The notes: a model not told the origin generated them from the sequence alone. A DNA stretch of 64,000 nucleotides from an uncultured Collinsella sp. (GCA_900755685.1 CAAEHI010000011.1:1-64000), one strand, 5' to 3'; positions 16,630 to 24,094 are shown, numbered from the stretch's first letter. Translations and numbers: made by a program.

Positions 16630-18870
16630 TTACTCAAACTCCACCTCAACTTGACTGTGCTCGTAAATCTTGAGTTCGTTATCAATTTCGACCCGTTCTA
16701 CCATCCAGCCAATGGCGGAGCACTGTCGTATGAATGTATCAATCCGGTTCTCACCTTTTAGATTATGGATTGTGACCACTACGCCAAAACGCTGCGGATC
16801 ATGCGAACCCTTTTGATATCTCGACGACTTGCGAATCATCATGCCCCACATTGGGTTGGCATACACTTTTTTGGGCTTACTGCGGCTGGTTAGCGGTTCC
16901 GCTATGTGCTTGACGTTGTCCCACTTGCGCAGCTTTTTTCGAGCCTTTTCTTCATCGGTTGTACAGTCTTCCTCGCCTTGGTTGTTGGGCAGCAGCGACT
17001 TGATTCGCCCGTCGTTTCCGATACGTCCAAAATGCAAGTCGAGCTCGGTGTCCGTGTAGTCGACGCCTTGATTTCTGTTGCATTTAGGGAAATAGCACAG
17101 AGTCGCCCTCGCCACAGATGGGTAGGTTGTGCCTGAAACGGGGACAGGAAAGTTGAAGTTGTAATTCTCGCGTTCAGTCGCCACGCCGCTGAGCATGAAT
17201 CTAATTTCATCGTTACTGGTTTCGAGTATTTTTTCAATTTGGACAGGAACGATGCCGTAGCCGAGTCGATTCATATCTTCAGGGTTTGTCCACGCACATG
17301 CTGCATCGATTAGCAGAGCCTTGGCAAGTTCACAGCTTAGGTGCATTTTATAAATGAGGTAGGCAGCTTTCCTTGCAATTAGCGGAGCTGCAAAAGAGGT
17401 GCCGACAGCCGGATAGGCCCCGGTTCCGCAGCAGGCGGTGATAGGGTCGTTGCTTTCCCCTCCGTAGTAGGCAAGATCCGGTTTGTGGTGAAAACTCAAG
17501 ACCGGTCCTCTTCTTGTGTAGGACGCCGGCTCGTTGTCTCTATTGACGGCGTTGACAACGAGGGCATTAATGGAGTCCGCTGGGGAGCCAAGATACGTGG
17601 GCTTACCATTTTCCTGGTTTGTGCCAGCAACAACGAAGAGGACGTCGTATTTCTGTTGCAGTTTGTCTAGCAGGGCCGCTTCGGGCGATATGGAGTTTCG
17701 AGACACCTCCTCCATTGACCCCAAGGAGATGTTCCAAACTTTGATATCTTGGTTCTCGGCAACGATGCGCTCAATGTGCTTCATCACCGCAAACGAACTG
17801 AACTTGCCTGCGGTTGCAACTCCAAAATGTCGAACCCTAAAGTGGCCACAATGGTCATCCAGCGATGGATTTTGGGCTTGAACGTCAACAATCAATGAGC
17901 TGACGCATGTGCCATGTCGATAGTCGCTCGAAGTAGGATGTATGTCTTTGGGTAAGCAGCTTATGTATTCGACCCAATTGCTGAAGTACGGGGGATATTT
18001 CTCTTCAAATGGAGTGTCGATTACGCCGATGATGGGTTCGTCGGTGGGATATTCGGGGAGGCTGCTGATGGCGGGGGAGGTCGAGCCTTCATCATTCATG
18101 GGAGCGTAGGAAGACAGGTCGATAACCGACATGGCTACAAGGTAGGGAGCGCGCTCGAGTAGCGTGCGATATTCTGTCTCGGTTAACAGGACACTGTTCT
18201 CTAAGAGGTTTGCAGGGGGTACGTCAATGTGAAGCTCCTCAAATACATCCTGCGGGTCCCTCTCAGTTTCAAATAGGGTAACGATTGCGTTCTCGTTGGT
18301 AGCCGCCGGCGGCTTTTCTATTCTAAATTCATTGACGTAATAGGAATCGCGTATGAGTTGCGCAAAACCCGATCGGGTGAGCGTGTGTGAAATAGCAGGA
18401 TTCCATTTTTGCTTGAGCTTGTCATTTTTAACCAGATCGACCATCTTGTCTGCGTTCATCAGTCCATCAAAATGATCGACTACGATTCGCTCGCACTCAC
18501 GCAGATTGTTAATGGTGGACAGGATGGTCGTCTTGGGCACGTAATGAGTCATCAGGTGCCTGGGGTGGTTCCCGTTAAAATCGAGGTAGCGGGCACCACG
18601 GATGGATAATTCCGGTTCTTGGTCTTTTCCGCCATTCAGCATCTCTCTTATTCTATTGCTCTTGGCTACAATCTGGCGGTATTCAACGGAGACCAAGATG
18701 TCTTCGATTATGGCATCTTTGGGCCATTTGCTCAGAACGGTTTCGAGGCTCTTACGAATGTGCGAAATCTTCTTTGCGGTAACCGTTCCTTTAGCGGGGA
18801 GCGTTGCGGGGCCCGGTCGCGAGCCTTTTGCCGTTTGAAAATCGCCAGTGAGCCTGATTAGGCTATTCAT
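16630..18870 (-). CDS. ietS: IetS-like subtilisin-family serine protease (defence)
   Basis: This 746-residue S8-family protease has its triad intact: Asp285 (IIGVIDTPFEE), His319 (DYRHGTCVSSL) and Ser492 (GTSFAAPLIA), plus an oxyanion-type Asn418 (VVAGTN). About 270 residues precede the protease domain and about 240 follow it; there is no signal peptide, so it acts inside the cell. It lies 3 bases after the AAA+ ATPase gene with its own AAGGAG site. An AAA ATPase plus a cytosolic subtilase is the IetAS composition, first described in agrobacterial plasmid stability and later counted among anti-phage systems. Assignment rests on domain pairing and order, not on a database match. Confidence 0.8.
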   Translation of the reverse strand: MNSLIRLTGDFQTAKGSRPGPATLPAKGTVTAKKISHIRKSLETVLSKWPKDAIIEDILVSVEYRQIVAKSNRIREMLNGGKDQEPELSIRGARYLDFNGNHPRHLMTHYVPKTTILSTINNLRECERIVVDHFDGLMNADKMVDLVKNDKLKQKWNPAISHTLTRSGFAQLIRDSYYVNEFRIEKPPAATNENAIVTLFETERDPQDVFEELHIDVPPANLLENSVLLTETEYRTLLERAPYLVAMSVIDLSSYAPMNDEGSTSPAISSLPEYPTDEPIIGVIDTPFEEKYPPYFSNWVEYISCLPKDIHPTSSDYRHGTCVSSLIVDVQAQNPSLDDHCGHFRVRHFGVATAGKFSSFAVMKHIERIVAENQDIKVWNISLGSMEEVSRNSISPEAALLDKLQQKYDVLFVVAGTNQENGKPTYLGSPADSINALVVNAVNRDNEPASYTRRGPVLSFHHKPDLAYYGGESNDPITACCGTGAYPAVGTSFAAPLIARKAAYLIYKMHLSCELAKALLIDAACAWTNPEDMNRLGYGIVPVQIEKILETSNDEIRFMLSGVATERENYNFNFPVPVSGTTYPSVARATLCYFPKCNRNQGVDYTDTELDLHFGRIGNDGRIKSLLPNNQGEEDCTTDEEKARKKLRKWDNVKHIAEPLTSRSKPKKVYANPMWGMMIRKSSRYQKGSHDPQRFGVVVTIHNLKGENRIDTFIRQCSAIGWMVERVEIDNELKIYEHSQVEVEFE

Positions 18871-18873
18871 GAG

Positions 18874-19905
18874 CTACTCCTTTAGGGTTCGCGCAATAGT
18901 GCTTCGAGAAATGCCTGTTAAAACTTCCATTTCTCTTAAAGTGAAACCTTGAGTTTTAAGCAGTTTGAGTGAATCGGGCTCATATCCATGTAGACGCTGA
19001 TACAGCTTGCGGAGATAGTCGTTTGGATTAAGAGGATCGCTAAACGCGACGGAGGTCTTAATGAGGTTTTTGAGCGTGCCGGGCCAGGGCAGATCCGGAC
19101 AACTCTGCAGCACCTTTTTAAGGGTTCGAGAGTCGTTATTGATTGTCTGATTGTTTTTGGTCAGATTCTTTGCGATTGATTCGCCGATTTCAACGAGATC
19201 GTCATGTGTGTATCTATTAAAGTCAATCTGTACATCGAAGCGCCTGGCGAGTGCCGGGTCTAGTTTGTCGTAGAGGTTCGTTGTTGCGATGATGGCGGAT
19301 CGCGTGTTCAGCTTGTCGAACTCTTTTAGAAGTGCACTTGTGGCCCGCCCCATCTCACGGACGTCGTTTTGGTTAATTCGATCTAGGGCTATGGCATCGA
19401 TTTCGTCGAACAAGACAATGGCGCAGTCGCCTATATCATTGATTTCTTGGAAGACTTTTGCGATGTTTTTGGCCGTTTCTCCGAGTTTGCTATCGATGAT
19501 TTGATTGAAATCAACGGCATATAGCTGGTAGCCAAGTATTCTGGCTATCTGTTTTGTGGCTTCGGTCTTGCCGGTTCCCGATGCGCCGTAAAAGAGGACA
19601 GTGTTGATGCCCACATCTTTAGATAGAGCATTGAGCAGCCCCTGGATATCGCCAGCGATGGCCTGAGGAAGGGGTAGCGAGATATTGTTGCTGATTACCT
19701 TTTCTAGGAAGTCGTATTTCTGCTCAGTGACTTCTTGCGGTACAAATGTGCGTGTTCTAGCAATGAGGGCCATGATGTAGCTTGCTAGCTCGGGTTGCCC
19801 AGACGTCTCAAAATCTTTCGCGATAATAGTGGCTGCGTTGTTGAAGGCGATATCGTCGTGTTCCGAATGCGCTCGGATCAAGTCGATGATGTCTGATCTC
19901 TTCAT
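18874..19905 (-). CDS. ietA: IetA-like AAA+ ATPase (defence)
   Basis: A 343-residue AAA+ ATPase from ATG 19905, chosen for its AAGGAGAGGAG ribosome site; an upstream ATG at 20013 would precede the promoter. Walker A GASGTGKT (107-114), Walker B IVLFDEID (163-170), sensor-1 Asn210 (ATTN) and arginine finger RRF (221-223) are intact. The last ~30 residues (FTLREMEVLTGISRSTIARTL) look like a helix-turn-helix, unusual for a pure chaperone ATPase and suggesting DNA binding or autoregulation. It is first of the two-gene unit with ietS. In known IetAS both subunits are needed; the ATPase probably senses and the protease acts. Confidence 0.8.
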   Translation of the reverse strand: MKRSDIIDLIRAHSEHDDIAFNNAATIIAKDFETSGQPELASYIMALIARTRTFVPQEVTEQKYDFLEKVISNNISLPLPQAIAGDIQGLLNALSKDVGINTVLFYGASGTGKTEATKQIARILGYQLYAVDFNQIIDSKLGETAKNIAKVFQEINDIGDCAIVLFDEIDAIALDRINQNDVREMGRATSALLKEFDKLNTRSAIIATTNLYDKLDPALARRFDVQIDFNRYTHDDLVEIGESIAKNLTKNNQTINNDSRTLKKVLQSCPDLPWPGTLKNLIKTSVAFSDPLNPNDYLRKLYQRLHGYEPDSLKLLKTQGFTLREMEVLTGISRSTIARTLKE

Positions 19906-19927
19906 GTGTGCTCCTCTCCTTACTGTT

Positions 19928-19956
19928 ATTGTATGAGACAGGAAGAGACAAAGCAA
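19928..19956 (-). promoter_or_regulatory. Promoter of ietAS
   Basis: On the minus strand, TTGCTT and TACAAT are separated by exactly 17 bases. This implies a very short leader to the ietA start at 19905. Confidence 0.6.
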
Positions 19957-20038
19957 GAATTGATTGGACATTGCCGCAATGAAGTATGGTAGGATTGGGC
20001 TGTTAAGATTCAAACTGTTCTAGATTGGAGGTGAGATC

Positions 20039-20167
20039 ATGGCGACCCATCATGGAGGTAAGGTTGGCGCTGCTGCCAAGACGCTCGCGAGCTCCTCGAC
20101 GAGTAAAGCCGCGAAGTCAGCGGCTGCGAAGACTCTGGTCAAGCACCAGATTGCTAAGCATCGCTAG
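20039..20167 (+). CDS. Tiny highly basic protein, divergent to ietAS
   Basis: A 42-residue frame with a good site (TGGAGGTGAGATC). The product (MATHHGGKVGAAAKTLASSS, then an Ala/Lys helix ending VKHQIAKHR) has no Asp or Glu, seven Lys and four His. The Ala/Lys pattern resembles histone-H1-like nucleic-acid-binding tails. It is divergent from ietA, with 133 bases between the starts, and is followed by a second tiny basic gene. No known family recognised. It could be a real component of the neighbouring defence unit, a nucleoid peptide, or unrelated. Confidence 0.6.
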   Translation: MATHHGGKVGAAAKTLASSSTSKAAKSAAAKTLVKHQIAKHR

Positions 20168-20209
20168 TCTGCGAGCAAAGCGTGATGTAGCAGTAGGGAG
20201 GTGATATAT

Positions 20210-20320
20210 ATGGTTTCGAAGACGATTCGCGTAAAGATTCCGAAGTACCGAATTAGCTCAACGGGTGCGGTCAGAAAGGTTGGAACGACTACGAAGGCAG
20301 TAAGGGTAAAGATTCGCTAG
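20210..20320 (+). CDS. Second tiny basic protein with internal repeat
   Basis: A 36-residue frame behind GGGAGGTGATATAT. The product carries eleven Lys/Arg and no acidic residues, with two related strands (KTIRVKIPK near the N-terminus, KAVRVKIR at the C-terminus) joined by a Ser/Thr/Gly linker, suggesting a small beta-hairpin. It lies 42 bases after the first tiny basic gene, so they are probably one transcript. Its stop codon lies in a perfect hairpin. Unknown family. Confidence 0.6.
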   Translation: MVSKTIRVKIPKYRISSTGAVRKVGTTTKAVRVKIR

Positions 20321-20372
20321 GCTTTAGCGGCAACTAAAGCCTAGCGTGATGTTGACATAGCGGGCCAACATC
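20317..20372 (+). repeat. Two consecutive hairpins after the basic-peptide genes
   Basis: A perfect 11-bp stem (CTAGGCTTTAG, loop CGGCAA) at 20317-20344 overlaps the stop codon. A second hairpin (GATGTTG/CAACATC) spans 20348-20372. No U-run follows either, so they may stabilise RNA. Confidence 0.6.
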
Positions 20373-20385
20373 AAACATTTTATGG

Positions 20386-20430
20386 GGGTCCTCGGCGAGA
20401 TTCAAGCGTCGGGGGCCCGCGTTATTTTTT
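20386..20430 (+). terminator. Terminator of the tiny basic gene pair
   Basis: A 12-bp stem with G-U pairs (GGGTCCTCGGCG with CGTCGGGGGCCC) is followed by GCGTTATTTTTT. Confidence 0.65.
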
Positions 20431-20495
20431 GTCGGCATATGAGTCATCGCCTTTTCTTGCATGGTGTGTGGCGGTTCCAATAGATTGGACAGGTA

Positions 20496-21080
20496 ATGTC
20501 TGAATTAGATATTGCGTCCATTTGGATTAATTCGATGGCGGCCTTGGCGACGGTCGTTGCATCGTGGGCGGCCCTTAGGGCCCTGACGATTCAAACCTCT
20601 CCGGATATTATTATGTTTGTGCGGCCAGATGATGTCTCTCCCTCACTAGCGCGGCTTGTTATTAGAAATATCGGAGAGGCGCCTGCATACAATGTTGCGT
20701 TTCGACTTTCTCCTGAATTGTTTCCAAAAGGTTCTTTCGAATACACACGCGCTTCCGTTGTGTTTGATAGGGGCTACGCTATTTTGCCTCCTAAACAGGA
20801 GAGGGATATTCTCTTGGGAGAGTTTGAGGATCTCGAAGATTTGTGGGGGAGTTCTATTGTTGAAGTGAATGTCTCCTTTTCAAAAAAATATGCGCGTAGG
20901 TGCTTCTCGACTGTCTGTCCGGTTGAGATTGGCTCATTTGAGAGCATGATTACCATTTCTTGTGAGACTGCATTTGAAAAGGAACAAAGGGCTGCCTACC
21001 GCGAAATTCGGCAGCTTGGCAAGCGCCTTCGCGGTATAGAGTATGCGTTATGCTCATTGACGGATCGTGACGAAGAGTAA
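20496..21080 (+). CDS. Membrane-anchored protein of unknown function
   Basis: A 194-residue protein with one N-terminal membrane helix (about residues 10-30, INSMAALATVVASWAALRAL) and a soluble domain with alternating beta-strand-like segments (IIMFVRP, ARLVIRNIGEAPAYNVAFRLSP, VEVNVSF, SMITISCE), reminiscent of an immunoglobulin-like fold, ending in a charged helix. The VIRNIGEAPAYNV motif resembles a CARDB-like strand pair. The ribosome site is weak. Located between ietAS/basic peptides and the Abi relic; function unknown. Confidence 0.6.
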   Translation: MSELDIASIWINSMAALATVVASWAALRALTIQTSPDIIMFVRPDDVSPSLARLVIRNIGEAPAYNVAFRLSPELFPKGSFEYTRASVVFDRGYAILPPKQERDILLGEFEDLEDLWGSSIVEVNVSFSKKYARRCFSTVCPVEIGSFESMITISCETAFEKEQRAAYREIRQLGKRLRGIEYALCSLTDRDEE

Positions 21081-21170
21081 GGTTGTGCGCGGGTGACGCA
21101 AAGTTTCTTCCGTAAATCGACAATCTCATAGCGGAACACGAGCCGCGCCCCGTCATACGATTTCTAGCGG

Positions 21171-21652
21171 CTAAACAAACCAAGCGTCCATTTCTCGCTG
21201 ATGAGCGAAGACGATGCCAGAGCTTATCTGGAGAAGAACAGCAACTATTTTCGCCTGCGTGCCTATCGGCTTGGGTTTCCAAAGGTTGAGGAGGGGCTCG
21301 TAAGGGGGAATATGCAAATCTAGATTTCAAGATGTAGGTCGACCTATCGATTGTCGATATGCTTCTTCGTTATGAGATGTTGCTGCTCACGCTTGATGTG
21401 GAGCACTTTGCAAAGGTCAAACTCTTGAAGAGCATCGAGATGGAGGGGGAGGACGGCTATGCGGTCGTCTCGGATTTTATTTCCTCCTACAATGGCACGA
21501 AGCCAGACGGCACACCGTGCAATTCGCTCAAAGATGAGATCCTTAGAGGCAAGAACAGCCCCTACACTGGTGGGCTGATTGCCAGGTACGCTGATTTCCT
21601 GCATCCTGTACATAGCCGTGAACTTGTGACGGAGGATAGAGCGGCGGTTTGA
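21171..21652 (+). pseudogene. Abi-family (AbiD/F-like) abortive infection gene, degraded
   Basis: Abi_2-type motifs lie in two frames: LNKPSVHF, EDDARAYLEKNSNYFRLRAYR in one and GEYANLDFKM, VDLSIVDMLLRYEMLLLTLD, VEHFAKVKLL in the other. A frameshift in the G5 run at 21304-21308 joins them, and TAG at 21335-21337 interrupts the second part. The usual ~300-residue C-terminus is also shortened (stop at 21650-21652). Intact relatives stop phage by abortive infection; this one cannot be functional. Confidence 0.75.
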
Positions 21653-21712
21653 GGGAATAGTTTGAGCTATCATAGTCACACAAAAAACAGAAGCCTGATT
21701 ATAAGGCCAAAG

Positions 21713-21762
21713 TTTTGTAAGGGGGTTCCTTCCCGCCGGAGGGCATCCCCTATTTTTATCGG
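21713..21762 (+). repeat. Hairpin repeat A1 (GGGTTCCTTCC type)
   Basis: GTTTTGTAAGGGGGTTCCTTCC...GGAGGGCATCCCCT can fold as a hairpin followed by ATTTTTAT. A related copy is at 24050-24094, on the other side of the toxin-antitoxin cassette. Confidence 0.5.
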
Positions 21763-21803
21763 CCGTGCTGGTTCTGTGTGTTAAGCTATCTACCTACAAT
21801 ACA

Positions 21804-21862
21804 AAAGCTCTTTTGGGAGCTTTATGGGCGACGCTTTCAACTAGAGAGTGTTGCCCTTTTTT
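21804..21862 (+). terminator. Two adjacent hairpins; the second a strong terminator
   Basis: AAAGCTC/GAGCTTT (21804-21823) is followed by a 13-bp stem with wobble pairs, GGGCGACGCTTTC with GAGAGTGTTGCCC (21826-21855), and a T6 run. Confidence 0.65.
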
Positions 21863-21932
21863 ATGCGTGTGATGCCTGACATACGTGCCAAGCTTCGTTT
21901 CATTTGGTCGATAGTCAAGGGTGTTTGAATTA

Positions 21933-21988
21933 GGGTTATAGAGTTGGGTTATAGAGTTGCCGTTCGGGTCAAAATAAGGTCAAAATAA
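21933..21988 (+). repeat. Adjacent short tandem repeats (2x13 bp and 2x11 bp)
   Basis: GGGTTATAGAGTT occurs twice in tandem (21933-21958), and GGTCAAAATAA twice in tandem (21967-21988). Iteron-like spacing, but two copies each is too few for an origin call. Otherwise nothing is seen between 21863 and 22149. Confidence 0.6.
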
Positions 21989-22149
21989 TAGCGTTGATTT
22001 ATGGGCCAATAATCGGTAGCCTATCTAAAAAGCGGTATTGGCGCGGGTAACCTACGGGCCCTGCGTCCTGCGGAAAGGCGGCTATTCTTCTTGGGATGGT
22101 TGCCTTTCTTCATCTAAGGAGCTCCAATAACAGCAAAGCCTATTCTCTG

Positions 22150-22181
22150 TTGACAATCAGGCCAGATTTCCTGTTAACAGG
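22150..22181 (+). promoter_or_regulatory. Possible promoter with palindromic operator
   Basis: TTGACA (22150-22155) lies upstream of a perfect 12-bp palindrome CCTGTTAACAGG (22170-22181) that would overlap the -10 position. This suggests a repressible promoter for the small ORF after it. Confidence 0.35.
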
Positions 22182-22201
22182 GGAGAGGGTCGGTACGAGT
22201 C

Positions 22202-22318
22202 TTGACTGTGGCCCCCCGGCACGATCGTATCGATGAATGGCTGATTCATGAAAAGGGTCAAAAGTTGATTCAAGAGCTTGTTGGTATTGGATTGACGGCT
22301 TCTCGAGTTCTCCCTTAA
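22202..22318 (+). CDS. Possible 38-residue small protein
   Basis: A frame from TTG 22202 (or GTG 22208) encodes a peptide containing RHDRIDEWLIHEKGQKLIQE, probably helical. GGGGAGAGGG lies upstream. A possible promoter/operator precedes it and a clear terminator follows at 22371, so it may be a free-standing small gene. It might also be an RNA gene or a relic. Not recognised. Confidence 0.25.
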   Translation: MTVAPRHDRIDEWLIHEKGQKLIQELVGIGLTASRVLP

Positions 22319-22370
22319 AGTATTGGCTGTGATGAGGCCTTGCGACGGTATGTCCGGCTTGGTCCGTGGG

Positions 22371-22390
22371 AACCGCCGAAAGGCGGTTTT
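22371..22390 (+). terminator. Rho-independent terminator
   Basis: AACCGCC-GAAA-GGCGGTT followed by TT. A compact stem with a GAAA tetraloop, ending the small transcription unit before the repeat. Confidence 0.7.
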
Positions 22391-22464
22391 CGCATTTAAG
22401 GGCTGTTTTCCGAATGGTATATGTCGCGTTTCCGCCTCAGGACAGTGGGTTTTGCCGCGAATTT

Positions 22465-22589
22465 CGGAAGTGCGGGGAAAAATCGAAACACGCCGAGCAC
22501 ACCACGTTTTTTACCAACAAAACCGCAGGTCGCAGATCCCTGCAACCGAGGTCTGGTCGACATAACTCGGTTTTTCACCGCACTTGCGG
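22465..22589. repeat. 125-bp palindromic repeat, copy 1
   Basis: It begins CGGAAGTGCGGGGAAAA and ends TTTTTCACCGCACTTGCGG, an imperfect terminal inverted repeat. The interior shares CCGAGCACA, CAACAAAA and CGCAGGTCGC with copy 2 at 24343-24467, which is the same length. It resembles a small non-coding mobile (MITE-like) element. Confidence 0.75.
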
Positions 22590-22666
22590 TTGGACGCTAA
22601 ACAGGGTGGCAATATGCTTTGCCCGGAAAGCCATATTAAGTTGCCAATTGGCTACAAGACGAATAT

Positions 22667-22685
22667 AGTTAGCATTATGCTAACT
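22667..22685 (+). promoter_or_regulatory. Operator palindrome before mqsR
   Basis: AGTTAGCA-TTA-TGCTAACT lies 11 bases before the mqsR start. This is a likely binding site of the MqsA-type antitoxin for autoregulation. Confidence 0.6.
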
Positions 22686-22696
22686 AAGGGGTGGTT

Positions 22697-23044
22697 ATGA
22701 GTCGAACCAAGCTCCGACCGACATATTCACTTGACGAAGCGAAGTCTTTGGCTCGCTCGGGAAAGATGATTGTAAATGGTAGGGTGCGCAGACACCTGAT
22801 GAATCAGTTTGCTTATTTGGACATTGATCATTTCCTTGCTGACCTATTTGATTATCTGAAGCCGGACGATTTTAGAAAATCCATCGCGCTCGATATGGAT
22901 GGGCCTCTGCATGATGTTTACGCAGATGTCTACGTGTGCCGAGGTTTTGAATGCGAGGATTGGTACGTTAAGTTTTCAATTGATTCCGAAGGCAATGCGC
23001 ATTTAAACGTTTTGTCTGCGAACATCGATGGATACATTCATTAA
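22697..23044 (+). CDS. mqsR: MqsR-family toxin
   Basis: A 115-residue toxin-like protein. MqsR toxins are RelE-fold, ribosome-independent mRNA interferases. PTYSLDEAKSLARSGKMIVNGR matches the family's helical N-terminus, and the core FRKSIALDMDGPLHDVYADVYVC parallels the FYKSM...WQDVYRP region of E. coli MqsR; the C-terminal strand DWYVKFSID fits the fold. ATG 22697 is chosen behind AAGGGGTGG; GTG 22691 is too close to the site. Toxin-first order, followed 10 bases later by a zinc-finger/Xre antitoxin, is the mqsRA layout. Confidence 0.8.
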   Translation: MSRTKLRPTYSLDEAKSLARSGKMIVNGRVRRHLMNQFAYLDIDHFLADLFDYLKPDDFRKSIALDMDGPLHDVYADVYVCRGFECEDWYVKFSIDSEGNAHLNVLSANIDGYIH

Positions 23045-23054
23045 AGGAGGAGTC

Positions 23055-23567
23055 ATGCGTTGCATGGAATGCGGCAAAGAAATGCAATTTACCACGGCGC
23101 CGATGACTGAAATTTACCGTGGCGAGAAAATAACCGTAAAAGGAATTGAGCATTATGTTTGCGAGTGCGGCAACGATGAAATGACTGCTACAGAAGCGAC
23201 TAAGCTCGCCCATGCACTGGCTTCCCAATATGCTAAGGCTCATGAACTTTTATCTCCCTCGGATATAAAGGATTTACGCTCTGATCTTGGTTTGACTCAG
23301 CATGAGTTTGAGTCGCTATTAGGGGTTTCAAAACCCACGGCGTCTCGTTGGGAGAACGGGGCATCGCAACAATCTATTACCGCAAATAACCTTATGAAGC
23401 TCATTCGAGATGTTCCTGAGGCGCGCACTTATTTGGGCCTTTCTTCTGGTGAGATGGCCTCAAGACTTAACGCATCACGCTTTTCGGTGATACCGGGAGG
23501 AGAGGCTCCAGCTTATAGGGACTCGACTCCTTTGGCAGATGAGAATGCCTTTCGATTGGAGATGTAG
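23055..23567 (+). CDS. mqsA: MqsA-family antitoxin (zinc finger plus HTH)
   Basis: This 170-residue antitoxin neutralises MqsR and represses the operon. The N-terminal zinc-binding domain has two Cys pairs (MRCMECGKEM and VCECGNDE); the C-terminal Xre-type helix-turn-helix is DLGLTQHEFESLLGVSKPTASRWENG. ATG 23055 follows a strong AAAGGAGGAG site, overriding an in-frame ATG at 23028 within mqsR. It is longer than E. coli MqsA (about 131) by a C-terminal tail after residue 135, a plausible chaperone-addiction segment as seen in toxin-antitoxin-chaperone systems. Confidence 0.85.
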   Translation: MRCMECGKEMQFTTAPMTEIYRGEKITVKGIEHYVCECGNDEMTATEATKLAHALASQYAKAHELLSPSDIKDLRSDLGLTQHEFESLLGVSKPTASRWENGASQQSITANNLMKLIRDVPEARTYLGLSSGEMASRLNASRFSVIPGGEAPAYRDSTPLADENAFRLEM

Positions 23568-23993
23568 ATGGAATCGTTACAGAAGCAACGCATTGAATCT
23601 CCGTTGATTACATGCGTGACCAGAAAAGTGGACAGTTTTTCATTTGATGGCGGGATGACTCCGAAAGAGGGCATCAATAAGTCTGACGTTGAATGCAACG
23701 TCAAAAATGCTATTACCAGCGCATTCTCGGACGAAAATGGCGCCAGGTTTCGTCAGCTCAATTTAGTTATAGAGCTTTTACCTTGCGATGAAGGTCATTA
23801 TTACCGTTCCGAAATATCCGTCTCCGGCATATATCGCGCTCCTGCGGATTTAGATGACGATGCTTTTGACAGGGAGGCGCTTAGCACCGGAATGCAGGAC
23901 CTGTATTCCTATGCAAGAGGCATTATTGAAAATGTCGCAGCTGGTGGAGTATGGGGGCCGCTTTATTTGCCACAGATTGAGTTCGCAATTTAG
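23568..23993 (+). CDS. SecB-like chaperone of the MqsRA module (MqsC-type)
   Basis: A 141-residue SecB-like protein directly after mqsA (no gap). The C-terminal pattern LYSYARGIIENVAAGGVWGPLYLPQIEF matches SecB's LFPYAR...GxxPxLxLxPxxF signature; the middle is beta-rich (LNLVIELLPCDEGHYYRSEISVSGIYR). In known toxin-antitoxin-chaperone modules a dedicated SecB paralogue keeps the antitoxin folded, and MqsR-MqsA-chaperone units have been reported to give phage resistance. A Gram-positive without a general SecB makes the dedicated role more likely. Identification is by motif and position. Confidence 0.75.
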   Translation: MESLQKQRIESPLITCVTRKVDSFSFDGGMTPKEGINKSDVECNVKNAITSAFSDENGARFRQLNLVIELLPCDEGHYYRSEISVSGIYRAPADLDDDAFDREALSTGMQDLYSYARGIIENVAAGGVWGPLYLPQIEFAI

Positions 23994-24049
23994 CCTCCCT
24001 GCCACCCAGTCATTTTAAGATGTTTTTAAAGCGGCCTTATGCAAGCCTT

Positions 24050-24094
24050 CGTTTTACAAGGGGTTCCTTCCAAGGGGGGCATCCTCTGGTTATT
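24050..24094 (+). repeat. Hairpin repeat A2 (GGGTTCCTTCC type)
   Basis: CGTTTTACAAGGGGTTCCTTCC...GGGGGGCATCCTCT, related to 21713-21762. Follows the chaperone gene and may serve as its terminator. Confidence 0.5.

Noticed and set aside
19906..20013. Longer ietA starting at 20013
   Set aside because: The extra residues are hydrophobic and unlike the family, no ribosome site is present, and the best promoter lies inside the extension.
21933..21988. CRISPR array
   Set aside because: Units are contiguous tandem duplicates of 13 and 11 bases, two copies each, without spacers; no cas genes anywhere in the window.
21933..22181. Replication origin or integrative-element origin
   Set aside because: Short repeats and an AT-rich gap alone are not enough; no replication or integrase gene is present.
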